Below, piece after piece: positions 1 through 10,287 of a stretch of 64,000 nt of DNA. The notes beneath the pieces were generated by a model, which was given only the letters and a program-made list of their open reading frames with translations, was not told the origin of the DNA and searched no databases. Numbering within the stretch: the first letter of the stretch is position 1; each line of letters starts with the position of its first letter. The stretch comes from Apostichopus japonicus (taxonomy: Eukaryota > Echinodermata > Holothuroidea > Aspidochirotida > Stichopodidae). The stretch is taken from contig NC_092580.1 in assembly GCF_037975245.1 (NCBI RefSeq), positions 28,735,501 through 28,799,500 on the forward strand, in the 5' to 3' direction. Position numbers and translations under genes: made by a program.

Positions 1-452
1 TCGCAGATCAAAGTGACACTATGACATGACTTTCAAACTAAGATACTGTATCTTCAACAAGATCCACATTATTTCATAGTTGTTTGGGTTTATTCACAAC
101 GATCTCTGTCATAAGCCAAAGATGATGGTTTGGTTTGAGGCCACTTTAAATTCTTTCTAATTTTTTAACCACATTGAGAATCAGCAGATACACTCTCTGC
201 AAGCAATGTAAATTCAAGGATAAGTTACAAAATCCCTCCCTCTTCCCGCCTCAACTCTCACCCCCTCCCCCCTCCCACCCTCAGACCAACTTCATGTTGA
301 TTTTGATATCTACTGCCTGTACCTATTGTACTCTATGTGCTATTTCTTTAAAGCTTGAACTGCCAAATATGACTTTCTGCGCAAAGTTTGATGATTGATT
401 CAGTGTACATTACACAAAATAATTGTCAGGGACCCCTGTAGGAAATTCACAG

Positions 453-1651
453 TATAGTAAGACGGGGTAAAAAAAAAACGTTTCCTTAAAGTTTAACATA
501 AAACTCGTTAGGTAGATGCTTAGGTAGATATTTTAGCATTGTCAGTTGACAAGTGGGAATACCTTCCTAAATAGCCATAATAAAAATTTCAATCACAATG
601 AGTAAAGGAGAAATTCCAGAAAAGGGGTGGTTTTTTTTTACCCCGGCTGTTATTCATTTTTGGGGTAAAAAAAAACCCTGCTGGGGTAAAAAAAGTCCAC
701 ACTGTTAAAACAACATACTACCAAAGAAAATGTGCAAAACCACCAGAAATATTTTCAACACACTTTAAAAAAGCTTTATTTGGGCATTTTCAATCGAGTT
801 CTGCATGAATTAACCTATTGCCAAACGATAAACTGCGGGAAACAAACCCCACCTTCCGAGACTAAGCAAGATTCTATCAAGACTGTTTAATACCCCCTAA
901 AACATTATTGACCATGTTTTATGAGTTTTATTCTATATATTAGTATCACATCCATCTGTGGGGTTGGGACTTAGGGTACAGAATAATTTAGGACTCTAAA
1001 AATAACAAGATAACCATATACAGCTGACATATATTGTGTTAGGCTATAACACTAGGCTAACATAGAAATAACTTAGGTTAAGAACAGGCAACAGTTAGTT
1101 ATAAAAATGTAAATTATTATATTGGTAGAAATTAGAGGAGCATAGATGTACTCCCTGTGTCAATCATATAGCAATTCTAACAATCTGTGATAAATAGAAA
1201 CCATTTTGGGAGGAAATTAGGACTGGTCTTTTTTTACCCCAAACGGACACTAAACCCTGGGGTAAAAAAAAAACACGTCATTCGAGAAAACTGGCAGATG
1301 GTGCGGGTAATTACATTACTGATTCATGTAGGTACACCTCTTGTTATCATAACCAAGAAACAAAAACCTCTATATCAGTTCTAATATTTTTGTGGGATAA
1401 AGTTAAAGGACAGTGTTCAGAACTTAAATATTTGCTATTTTTAGAGTATGGGAAAATCGGCGCTAAAAGTATCGGTACGCCGATGGAAAAGAATAGTAAC
1501 AATCAATAAAGTATGTCAGAATTGACTTGGGCACCATGGTTTTCACATACACCATACAAAAATGTGTTTCTATTTCTCACGACTTGTAGTTGGGGGTGGG
1601 TTTTTTTTACCCCAACTACCCTGTGGTTTTTTTTTACCCCGTCTTACTATA
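453..1651. mobile_element. TIR DNA transposon, non-autonomous
   Basis: The left end reads TATAGTAAGACGGGGT followed by an A run, and the right end is its reverse complement, ending at 1651. TA at 453-454 and 1650-1651 could be a TA target duplication, as in Tc1/mariner-type elements; this assignment is inference. Internal copies of GGGGTAAAAAAA in both orientations occur near 623-690, 1229-1270 and 1592-1640, so the element carries subterminal repeats. No transposase frame is visible. Its right end lies 9 bp before the splice acceptor of the next exon. Confidence 0.75.
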
Positions 1652-1660
1652 TCTTTTCAG

Positions 1661-3420
1661 GTGATTCTATAGATTTATACTGTGTCATCTGTAAAAGGTC
1701 AAGTTTAACAACTTACAGTGGTATTCTGTACTGCATTCACATGTACATGTACCTACAATTTTGTGTACTGCAACTTAAAAATTGCACACAAGACTGCAGA
1801 GTAATTTTAGCATGCACAGTACATGTTACCAGTTGTGCCAGGAGAAGGTACCTCATGTGTTCTACCTTTACTTTTCAGCTCTCCTAGTCTTGAAGAGGTT
1901 CATGAGATGGAATTATCCATTTCACATGTACTGGGTATGATGACATTTGTAAAGGTCAACTATAATTACATTTGTGAAGAGTTTCTCTTCTTTGTAAAAT
2001 TTGAATATAATTTGAATAACTGATAATATCTTTTGTATTTCAGTGCCTATTGCCTTAATTTCCCTGGCGATATGTCTGTTACCACCCATAACATGGGGTC
2101 TAGTCATATGGTGGGCTTGTCATTCAGGTACCAATGCTTTCTACAGTATTTATTGCATCGAGTTGAAGCAGTCTTTTATAAACTGCACACTCATGAAACG
2201 CTTTAAAGCACTCGTTTGTGTACCGATGGTATTAACAGTATGAATCCTGTACGTATTAGACAATTATATGATTGCTTTGAAGTTCTTGTATAGAATTATA
2301 GTATGCAGTGGTACTAGCATTCAGAAATTTGTCCCATCTGATTGATTTATTGATTACACCACTTGCATGGGAAGCACAATTGCATTTTGGGATATTTAAG
2401 TAGTAAAAGTTATAACAATAACAATAGTGAACATTTTTAATGCGCCAGTCTTCCTAAAAAATACACTCATTGCGCAGTAAAACAACAGTGAGAAAGGGCA
2501 AAGCAAGTAACAGACAAAAAATAAGATAACAAAATGTAAAAGTCAAAGTCAAAGTAAAAGTATTGGGTTTTAGAAACGGATGTGTTTACTGAGTAGATCT
2601 GATGGATGCAAGAGAAGAAGAGCCTGATGGATTTAGGTAATTTGTCCCAAAGATGTGGGGCAGCAGAGGCAAACCAGTGGTTTCCTCACAAACATAGACC
2701 ATCTTTTTTTTGGACGAATTGTCATAGACCAGAAATTATAAACCCTTCTGACTGTCCATAGAGATGTGGTTCTAATATATCTTCATTATTGTCGGAAAGT
2801 AAACAGTTTCTCGACCTTACGTGGAGAGGAAAGCATCTCTCACTATTGATATCTCAGGGGTGTATGAAACTTTATCTGTCCTATCTGTCCAATGCAGCTA
2901 TAAGTATTTATATGAACTCTCATGATTTTGCTGTTACTAGACATTTGACTTAAGCCTTCTGTGTTGTTTGAATGTATATGTACAGACTATAGAGTTGAAT
3001 TGAGGTAATATACATTCAACACAACTTCTTTTCCAACTTCTTTTGGTGTGGAAACAGAATGCAAGTTTATTGCCAAGCAACATGCTTTAAATTATTCTCC
3101 TAAATTTGTCATCGATAGATCCCACGAAGAGGCTGCGCAGACAAGAGAGAAGGCGTCGTGTTCAAGAAGCTGCTCAGCGAATGGAGGAACAAAATGAGTG
3201 GACACTGAATGACCTTCCTCCCTCATATGAAAATGCATCAAATTTCCCTCTGTATCAACCAAAATTAACCAGGTTGACTGTTGTTGACGAGGGAGCAAGT
3301 TCAGTAAGTGAAACAGCTGGTGCTGAGAATGATGCCTTTGGTGATGATAAAGGAGAGCCTCCGCCATCTTACGCTTTTGTAATTAGCGGAGCTATTGTCT
3401 CTCAAGGATCAGTTGTATAG
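1661..3420 (+). CDS. Membrane protein with two PPSY motifs (3' exons)
   Basis: Four coding exons join in phase: 1661-1697, 1879-1934, 2044-2127 and 3119-3420 (TAG stop). The first visible exon starts in phase 1, so the 5' end (signal peptide and ectodomain start) lies further upstream or was not recognised. The product has a short ectodomain with a CVIC motif and an acidic stretch (SLEEVHEMEL). A single membrane span follows, encoded at 2044-2127 and starting VPIALISLAICLL. Next come a basic juxtamembrane run (KRLRRQERRRR) and a cytoplasmic tail with LPPSYENA and, near the C-terminus, PPPSYAFV. PPxY motifs bind WW domains of NEDD4-family ubiquitin ligases, so an adaptor or self-downregulated membrane protein is likely. 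The layout recalls WBP1L/VOPP1-like or other PY-motif proteins, but I cannot name the family. The first donor (GTCAAG) is weak; the others are good. The large last intron (2128-3118) holds a degenerate dispersed repeat near 2400-2760. Confidence 0.7.
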
Positions 3421-4058
3421 ATGCACAAGAAGTCACTTTATGTCCATTATATTTATATATATATATATGCAATTCAATGCAAGTTTTGTACTCTTAATTA
3501 ACTTTCCTTTTGGATTTCTTTCAGAAGTAAAGCAAATATTTCATAACTTTGAAAGATTTCCTGTTTTCTTCAGACTATAAAATAGGTGTTTCAACAAAGC
3601 TTTTTGTTTTATGATAGCAAACAATTCCAACAATTATTCAGATTTTTAATTTTTTTAAAGAGGTTGCTGTTTGTATGTTTACAAAATAAGATGATCTAAA
3701 GAGGTTTGGAAATTTGGCTGGTTCTAAGTTATTTTATAACAATCTTCCTGGTGTACAATTTTGTCAAAAGTTTCACTTTTCTTCCATTTACTCAGTCTTG
3801 TTTTCCAGATAAGAATGAAATTTTCAGATATTGATTGTTTGGAGTATTGAGATGATACTTTTTACTACAACATTATCATGAAAACTTTTTAAGAATTTCT
3901 GCTTTTTCACACAGTAAACTGAAAGTCTGATATTCACATGTTAATCTTAACAAACAAAATCTTTTAGCCTATCTTTGTTATTTTGATATACATGTACAGT
4001 TGTGACCACATTCTAATAGACAAGTTGGATGATTTGAAACCTTTTCTGTGGAACTTGA

Positions 4059-4064
4059 AATAAA
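4059..4064 (+). terminator. Candidate poly(A) signal
   Basis: AATAAA lies about 640 bp after the stop codon of the PPSY membrane-protein gene, giving a plausible 3' UTR of about 0.65 kb. A second AATAAA occurs at 6107-6112, so the true 3' end is undecided. Confidence 0.35.
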
Positions 4065-6317
4065 CCTTAAGGAGAATGATAGTTGTCTGCAAAGAAGCCT
4101 TCCTCAATACACTGTAACACACTGACTGCTTCCCTCAAACTGGTTTATCCTTTCCTTTCCTTTGTGCATCGTAGAGACTTTGAACACATTACTGATATAT
4201 TTATATCTTTTAAATTAATGCATCCACAATCCTTTCCTTGTAGTCTTACAGACATATTTCACCCCCAATGCGAGATATGGTTGTGTTACTTACAAGTCTT
4301 TCCATAGGGTGCAAATGGCCTTGAACCAATGTAGCTCACCAGTTCTCCAGAACAAGTTCAGTAAATAGCAAGGTGGGCTCGTTACAAGTTTGTTTGCCAT
4401 TAATATACATGCACATAAGGTGCAAAATGTAATCTTGTGTTTCATCAACTTCTTGGTGACATTGCGACTAGTTATACGATTTTCAGTTAAGTTAAGTTGT
4501 AACGATTTAATTTTTTTTTTAAGAAAGCTAGTCTTCCAAGCATTGCAATTTCCAAATCAAATAGAAATCTCGCTTTCAAATGAACTGCATTGGCTGGGAT
4601 ATTCAGGGCAATGTCATGCAACAATTGATCTGACTGGTTCACAGCTATGTTATCTAAAGGTAAAACAGTATAAAGACTGTCACCAAAATAGTAATATCAG
4701 TTAAAGATTGTGTCCACAGTCTCCAAGAAAGAAACCCACTTGCATTGCTTTACCTTGAAAACCTAAAAGAGAAAGAGATCATTTATCAGACTGGGTAGAA
4801 ACTAGTATAAAATTGTTTCCAAGTTTTGGAAAATTAAGGGACAAAACAAAGTTTCAATTTCATTCATCTAGTAACAGGAAGATAAGAGTCTTTAATATTA
4901 GTAAATTTTGTTTTCATTTTGGTACACAGTTATGTAAATACTTAGAAAGATACTCATTTTTATACCAGTATGTGAAAGTTTTGTCTTCCATATTCGTTTG
5001 TGGTTGCTCTTCTGTCCACATCATTGTATAGGTTGGATGAAGAAGGCACCTGAGAGAAATTATACGACGATTTGTGTGATGAAATCACACAAATCATTAA
5101 TGTCTTTTGGAATTGGAACAATTATAAAAGAAAATTTAGAATTCCCCCCTAAAATGTAGAATTTTATATATATCTGAGATGGATTTGGAATTGAATTTAA
5201 AATGACAGACAACGAAATTAGGCTCAACGCTGCTGGCAGTGATACATAGCTGAAACAGTTTCAACTAGCACAGAAGCCACAGTGAAATGAAATTGAAAGC
5301 AACTGTTCTTAGATCTTTGTAATGGGACTGTCAGGTAACTACATATGTTTGCTTTACAATGGAATGGAAGGGGTAGTAGCAGGGGCTTTTTTTTTAACAA
5401 TAATTGATCTACCTCCTCTTTGTGGAGACATGGTCAATACAGTCAGGTGCCATCTTCTTAAGAAATTAAAATTGAGGTGTTACTGCTTTTTTAAGGATCA
5501 AACAAACTCTTGCCAAATAGCAAAACTTTTTGTGCCTAAAATGGTCAATGTGGTTCTCTTTTTTTTGTAAGTTTTGTGTTAAGTTCTTCCTTTAGTATTG
5601 AGTATTGAGGCAATAGCAGGAAAAGTTCATTTGCTGCTACCTCATTAAACGACCGTAAAACAGTTTGGTAAGTTATAACTCATGTAAGGTTGTTTTTTTT
5701 AAGGCCACCGGAATTTAGTAGGTCAAATAGTCTTGACTGATGAAGTTCAAAAATTTGTGAGTAATAGGCTACATTGATTATGATCAGTGATAGACTGTCG
5801 TCGTCTGCAGAAAGTAAAAGGAAAAAAATGTTAAAAAATATTCAGTTTATTTTCCTATGCAATATTTTTCCAATTTATACTAACATATTCATGGTACTTA
5901 TATTATTTTTTATCATTATCCAATATGATTTAGAAGCACAAATACATTATGATGTTTCAATTTTATCAGGTATTGTGAATGCTACCTTTAACAGTGAAAT
6001 GTTCATGAGAATATTAGCAAACAAAATTCAAAACATTCAAAATTCTTTCCACTGAAAGTTGTTTTTGTACACAGTATATTACATTTTTCATTATATGACA
6101 GTACTGAATAAAAAGGCAAGTAATGAAAAGGAGAGAAAAAGCATTTGCTATCATTGTTTATGATCTTATTCTAACTGCATGTGTTGCCAAACAATGATTT
6201 GCTGCATAGCCAAATGGATAGAGTGTCACACAGATGCAAGAGGGTTGTAGCTATTAGTACAACTTGTTTGTTGTTGTTTGTATAATGTATATGTTTTTGT
6301 ATATATATATATGTAAT
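4065..6317. other. Intergenic, no gene recognised
   Basis: AT-rich sequence with only short frames of no recognisable product. It may include an extended 3' UTR of the upstream gene, ending near the AATAAA at 6107. Confidence 0.5.
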
Positions 6318-6446
6318 AGAGTTGGAAAATCCAGAAAATTGAAAAACTTCCAGGCTCCACAGGGACTCCGACCCAGGCCTCCCGCTTATTTCGGACACCC
6401 TTACAAACTAGGCAATAGAAAATGATTGGCCGTCCAGAGGTTCTAA
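6318..6446 (-). repeat. tRNA-derived SINE-like copy 1
   Basis: On the minus strand this contains GGGTGTCCG and AAGCGGGAGGCC, then GGTCGGAGTCC, resembling a decayed tRNA anticodon arm and box B. A second copy with the same order of blocks, including the flanking GAGTTGGAAAA and CCAGAGGTTC, is at 6861-6982. Confidence 0.55.
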
Positions 6447-6571
6447 ACAAGGAATGTCGTTATTCTTCTGTAGGCTTTTGCCACCTGTATCGAACAATGC
6501 TGTCCTGTGTTGGTAACATGTTTTGCCTTAGTCTAGAGATCAATCTTTATGCTAACCAACTCGGAGTCATT

Positions 6572-6597
6572 TGTATGTATGTATGTATGCGTGTATG

Positions 6598-6631
<34 letters not shown>

Positions 6632-6702
6632 TGTATGTATGTATGTATGTATGTATGTATGTATGTATGCGTGTATGTATGTATGCATGTATGTATGTAT
6701 AT
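6572..6702 (+). repeat. GTAT tetranucleotide microsatellite
   Basis: About 130 bp of nearly pure GTAT repeat with a few GCGT and GCAT variants. It joins directly to GATCCTCCTGCAAGCAGG at about 6704, the same junction as in two other places. It is therefore best read as the expanded (ATAC)n tail of a minus-strand SINE. Frames running through it are repeat artefacts. Confidence 0.9.
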
Positions 6703-6760
6703 TAGATCCTCCTGCAAGCAGGAACTCGCGAAGAAGCCTTGTGAACCTTAAAGCCAGACG
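6703..6760 (-). repeat. 3' body of SINE with ATAC tail
   Basis: GATCCTCCTGCAAGCAGG followed by a CGCGAAGAAGCC block matches the body of the full SINE at 22833-23065 and of the truncated one at 21125-21228. Only the 3' part is recognisable here. Confidence 0.65.
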
Positions 6761-6860
6761 TCGAAAGAATTACTATTAACAGAATCTATTAAATGAAATG
6801 GAAGTAAATGTATGGAAGTAGATATATAGATGGATTAGATAAATAGATCTTTAAAACGGT

Positions 6861-6982
6861 AATGAGTTGGAAAACAGTGAAAATGGTTTCAGCCTACACC
6901 GGGATCGAAAGCGGGCCTCCCGCTTCATATGCAGACACCCTAGGATATGGACACTGCTTGTACATCCAGAGGTTCGAAACCA
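6861..6982 (-). repeat. tRNA-derived SINE-like copy 2
   Basis: The minus strand reads GGGTGTCTGCATATGAAGC, then GGGAGGCCCGC and TTTCGATCCCGG, a good match to the anticodon arm and box B of a tRNA. The block order matches copy 1 at 6318-6446, in the same orientation. Confidence 0.6.
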
Positions 6983-7559
6983 GTAAAGAAGGTAACTTTA
7001 TAATTTGCATATGGATTCATAGAGTTGCAAACTTGCCATCACATTGAGTTTTCAGCAAGGATTTCAAAAAATAAAAATGTCAAACTATGTAAAAGCTGGT
7101 TTGGGAAGCTCGTATTCCGTTTTATTGTTGTATATTGAGGCACCGACAATTAACCAGGGACGGAGCTCAGAATCGGGGATGGGGGGGGGGGTGATTATGT
7201 GAATAACTTTAATCATGTGAAAAACTTTAAATTGTGTGTTTAAATTTTGAATAACTTTAAATTGTGTTTTGATAAATCAATCATTTTGCTTAAAGAATAA
7301 AACAAAAAATAATTGCAAAGGAAATTGTGAAACGGTATGAGCGGAGCGGTTCATTTTGTCGGGAACCTTTGAAGTAATTTTGTGGTTTGCCTGTTCAAAG
7401 TCGCATTTCCCACTGCCGCTCGAACTTTCTTCCCCTCTAGATTCCATCCTTTTACGTCGACCTGCGAAAGTCTCAGCCTCTATTAGGATTGTGTGGAACT
7501 ATTCCAAGAGATTTCCTGCATTCTAGAGATACATTCACATAGCTCGCAGAGTTGTCAAC

Positions 7560-7745
7560 AAGTCCCTAGCTGCAAGTCTCAGGTCAAGTCTCAAGTCTTT
7601 ACCAGCAAGTCTCAAGTCAAGTCTCAAGTCACCTTGAAAATTTTGAGCGAGTCTCAAGTCAAGTCTCAAGTCTTTGGAGGTCGAGTCTCGAGTCAAGTCT
7701 CAAGTCCCTATGAGCAAGTCCCAAGTCAAGTCTCAAGTCTTTGAA
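7560..7745 (+). repeat. CAAGTCTCAAGT subterminal repeat array, left
   Basis: Imperfect tandem and alternating copies of CAAGTCTCAAGT and CGAGTCTCGAGT inside the left end of the outer hAT element. The frame reading SQVKSQV is an artefact of the repeat. The right counterpart is at 9345-9530. Confidence 0.9.
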
Positions 7746-7994
7746 GTTTGAATACAATGATGCAGGCTACGAATAATGTAACAGTGTTCCAGGAATTATG
7801 TGGTATAAATTAAACAGCCGAATAGCAAAACCGGGGCACACGCCACGGAACAAATGACCTCAAAATTTGCTAGCCACTGTTTTATTGAAAAAGGCCAACT
7901 TTCAGCCAAACAGCAGCCCTGGATGGAATATTCAACCAAGCCAATGGTAGTTATGGTAACGCCTGTAGTCGTCGTTGGGCGCTCGTAATTCGAG

Positions 7995-9273
7995 CGTACA
8001 CGCAGGGCCGTCTTAACGCATGGGCCCACTGGGCCCTGGCCCAGGGCCCCGCGATGTCAGGGGCCCCGCAATCACAGTAACCCCGTGTCTTAATCTGGGA
8101 GGAAAACTTATTGAATAGGCCATTATGCCTGATTGAATTCGATACTTGACAACTTGTGACGAGAGTTGGTGAAACACTTGAGAGTTTGACATTAAATATT
8201 CACATCTGAGTTGGCAACCCTGGAATATACAATGCCCCGAAGGCTTACACAGAGGAACTGTTACTCCGTAACTATAAGAAAGAGGAAATTGCCTCAGCCA
8301 CGAAAGGCATAAAATTTGAAAACCGTGGGCAATACCTCACTACCAAACCTAAACAAAAGGTAACCACCACTTGTGTTCAAGCTCACCTTTACACCCCATA
8401 TCAAAACCACGCATTTGAAAAAAAAACACTTTAGAAACATTGGCACTTAATCTCGCAATCTCGCAACACGCAACAATTATCCAAACTGTTTCCAAAAGAA
8501 CCGATTCTAGCCTACAATAGGGCCCAAAATCTCAAAGATTTACTTGTTGACTCAAGGTTTCGTACTAACGAAGAATCAGCTGACTCTCAAGGTTCACACG
8601 AAGCTCTTTTAGATGCTCTTATAGCTGCACCATGAGTCCATAAAAACTTGTGCACAGAAAATAGATGCATTTTGAGAATGAGACGCCCAGGCCGAATATA
8701 AAATATTCAAAGGCTACTACTGATGAAGCTCTTCCTATGAAGTTTGAAAGCAGAAACCGGTCTAGTTGGTCATAAGAACCTACGCTAGTCTCTCCTACTA
8801 TTAACAGTACACTCAATTCACCTAATAGGTGCAATTATGTTTCACCATGAGGAGCATGCTATAAGTTCATGTTCCTCGGGCCCGCCCTTAAAAATACTTC
8901 ATGTTCTTGGCGACTACGTTGCGTTAGATAGTGTAAAACCGCCTACACCTCCCTCTCAGTTGAAAGACTCAACACAAGGGTGTTACAAATGGTAAGTCCA
9001 GTACTGTTAGGGAAGGGATGGAGGGCAACTGGAAGATTTCTCTTCTATAATGTATTTCATTTTTTAGATATATCACGTATGTTATTCAGCTTAAGTTTTA
9101 TGCTTTATGCGCGACATAGGGAGGGGTGGTAAATGCAGGCATGTCTATGCTTGAGCGATTGTCAAGGATGTCAATTTTTCACGCAACTTTTTTCGAACTC
9201 ACTTGATTGATGGGCCCCGCTCCATTGCCGGGCCCAGGGCCCGGTGATCACTTAAGACGGCCCTGCGTACACG
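7995..9273. mobile_element. hAT-type element nested in another hAT
   Basis: The element 8003-9265 starts CAGGGCCGTCTTAA and ends with the inverted TTAAGACGGCCCTG. Both sides carry the perfect 8-bp duplication CGTACACG (7995-8002 and 9266-9273). GGGCCC-rich subterminal palindromes follow at each end. It is 1263 bp long and sits inside the outer hAT at 7547-9541, so it is the younger insertion. It carries a reverse-transcriptase relic rather than an intact transposase. Confidence 0.92.
8243..8560 (+). pseudogene. Penelope-like reverse transcriptase relic
   Basis: One plus frame starting AYTEELLLRNYKKEEI reads through a TAG at about 8432 and continues KHWHLISQS, then LFPKEPILAYNRAQNLKDLL. The pattern 'KxWxLL...FPxPPILAYRRxKNLKDLLV' is, from memory, the C-terminal region of Penelope-like reverse transcriptases that precedes the Cys-rich/GIY-YIG part. 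The frame breaks after about 8630 and no GIY-YIG domain is visible. It lies within the inner hAT element, so it was captured by it or inserted into it. Confidence 0.5.
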
Positions 9274-10287
9274 AAACCATAATTATTTATTATCGATATC
9301 AACTTATGAAGTTATTTAATGATTAGAAAATTGTGAAATACAAACAAGTCTCTAGTAGAAAAACCGAGTCTTTTAAAGGCAAGTCTCAAGTCAAGTCCCA
9401 AGTCTTTGCTAACTTTTTGGGCAAGTCTCAAGTCAAGTCCCAAGTCTCTGACAGCCGAGTCTCGAGTCGAGTCTCAAGTCCTAAAATTTGCGACTCGAGT
9501 CGGACTCGAGTCCGAGTCCCTGACTCGAGTCCCCAACTCTGATAGCTCGATATAAATGGTCACATATTGGTTTTGTTTGAATATTCTTGTGAATTATCTA
9601 TAGGATGCTGCATTCTCATATGTAATGATATGGAAGCACCAAATAAGGCCTGCCTTTTATTGAAGAACAAGAAGATAAGAAGAGGATAAAGAAGATCTGT
9701 TGATGTGGATTTCAGGTAATAAGTAATGACATATATTAAATTCTAACTACTGGATTAGTTCCGATGCTATTCACATAAACATAATAATCTGTATATATTT
9801 ACTAAATAAGAAAGTCTGTTTTTACTGATCTTGACATTAAAATCAAATTTGAAAGTATTTACTAACGTTTACAAAAAGTGTCAGATTAGAATATGCATTT
9901 GATGGTAAGTATTTTAAAAGGCAGTTCCAACCTTTGTAGACAACGTATTCAAGTTACATACATATGAAGTTTCTACTTTGGGGAAATAATGAGCATAATA
10001 ATGTGAAACTTTAAATTATCTATGTCTTAGCCAAGTTTAATCTAAAATATACAGTAGGAATTGTTCATTATAAGTAGTGTTAAAGAGTCCGACGTGATTG
10101 ATGGTATCAGGGGAACTCCCTGGCCGTATAAGAGAGGTGATTATGATAACATTAGAAAATTACAGGAAGAACTTGCCCATAGCTCCCACGGTAATCTATT
10201 CATTGTGCTTGAAAGAAACTGACTTTGAAATAACATAACATTTGTCCATTTAATAACATTTTAATTTGAAGATATCGATTGGTTTCA

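Larger units (their letters stand above)
7539..9549. mobile_element. hAT-type element (outer) with 8-bp TSD
   Basis: The element itself is 7547-9541, begins CAGAGTTG and ends CAACTCTG. It is flanked by the perfect 8-bp duplication ATAGCTCG at 7539-7546 and 9542-9549, the hAT signature. Both subterminal regions consist of CAAGTCTCAAGT-type repeats (7560-7745 and 9345-9530). Subtracting the second element nested inside leaves about 724 bp with no transposase, so it is non-autonomous. The homologous flank of TRIM-B at 16724-16731 has a single uninterrupted ATAGCTCG, a natural empty site. Confidence 0.9.

Noticed and set aside
6422-6779. Two frames encoding MYVCMYVC repeats
   Set aside because: Translation of the GTAT microsatellite.
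7493-9542. Frames encoding SQVKSQV repeats
   Set aside because: Translation of hAT subterminal repeats.
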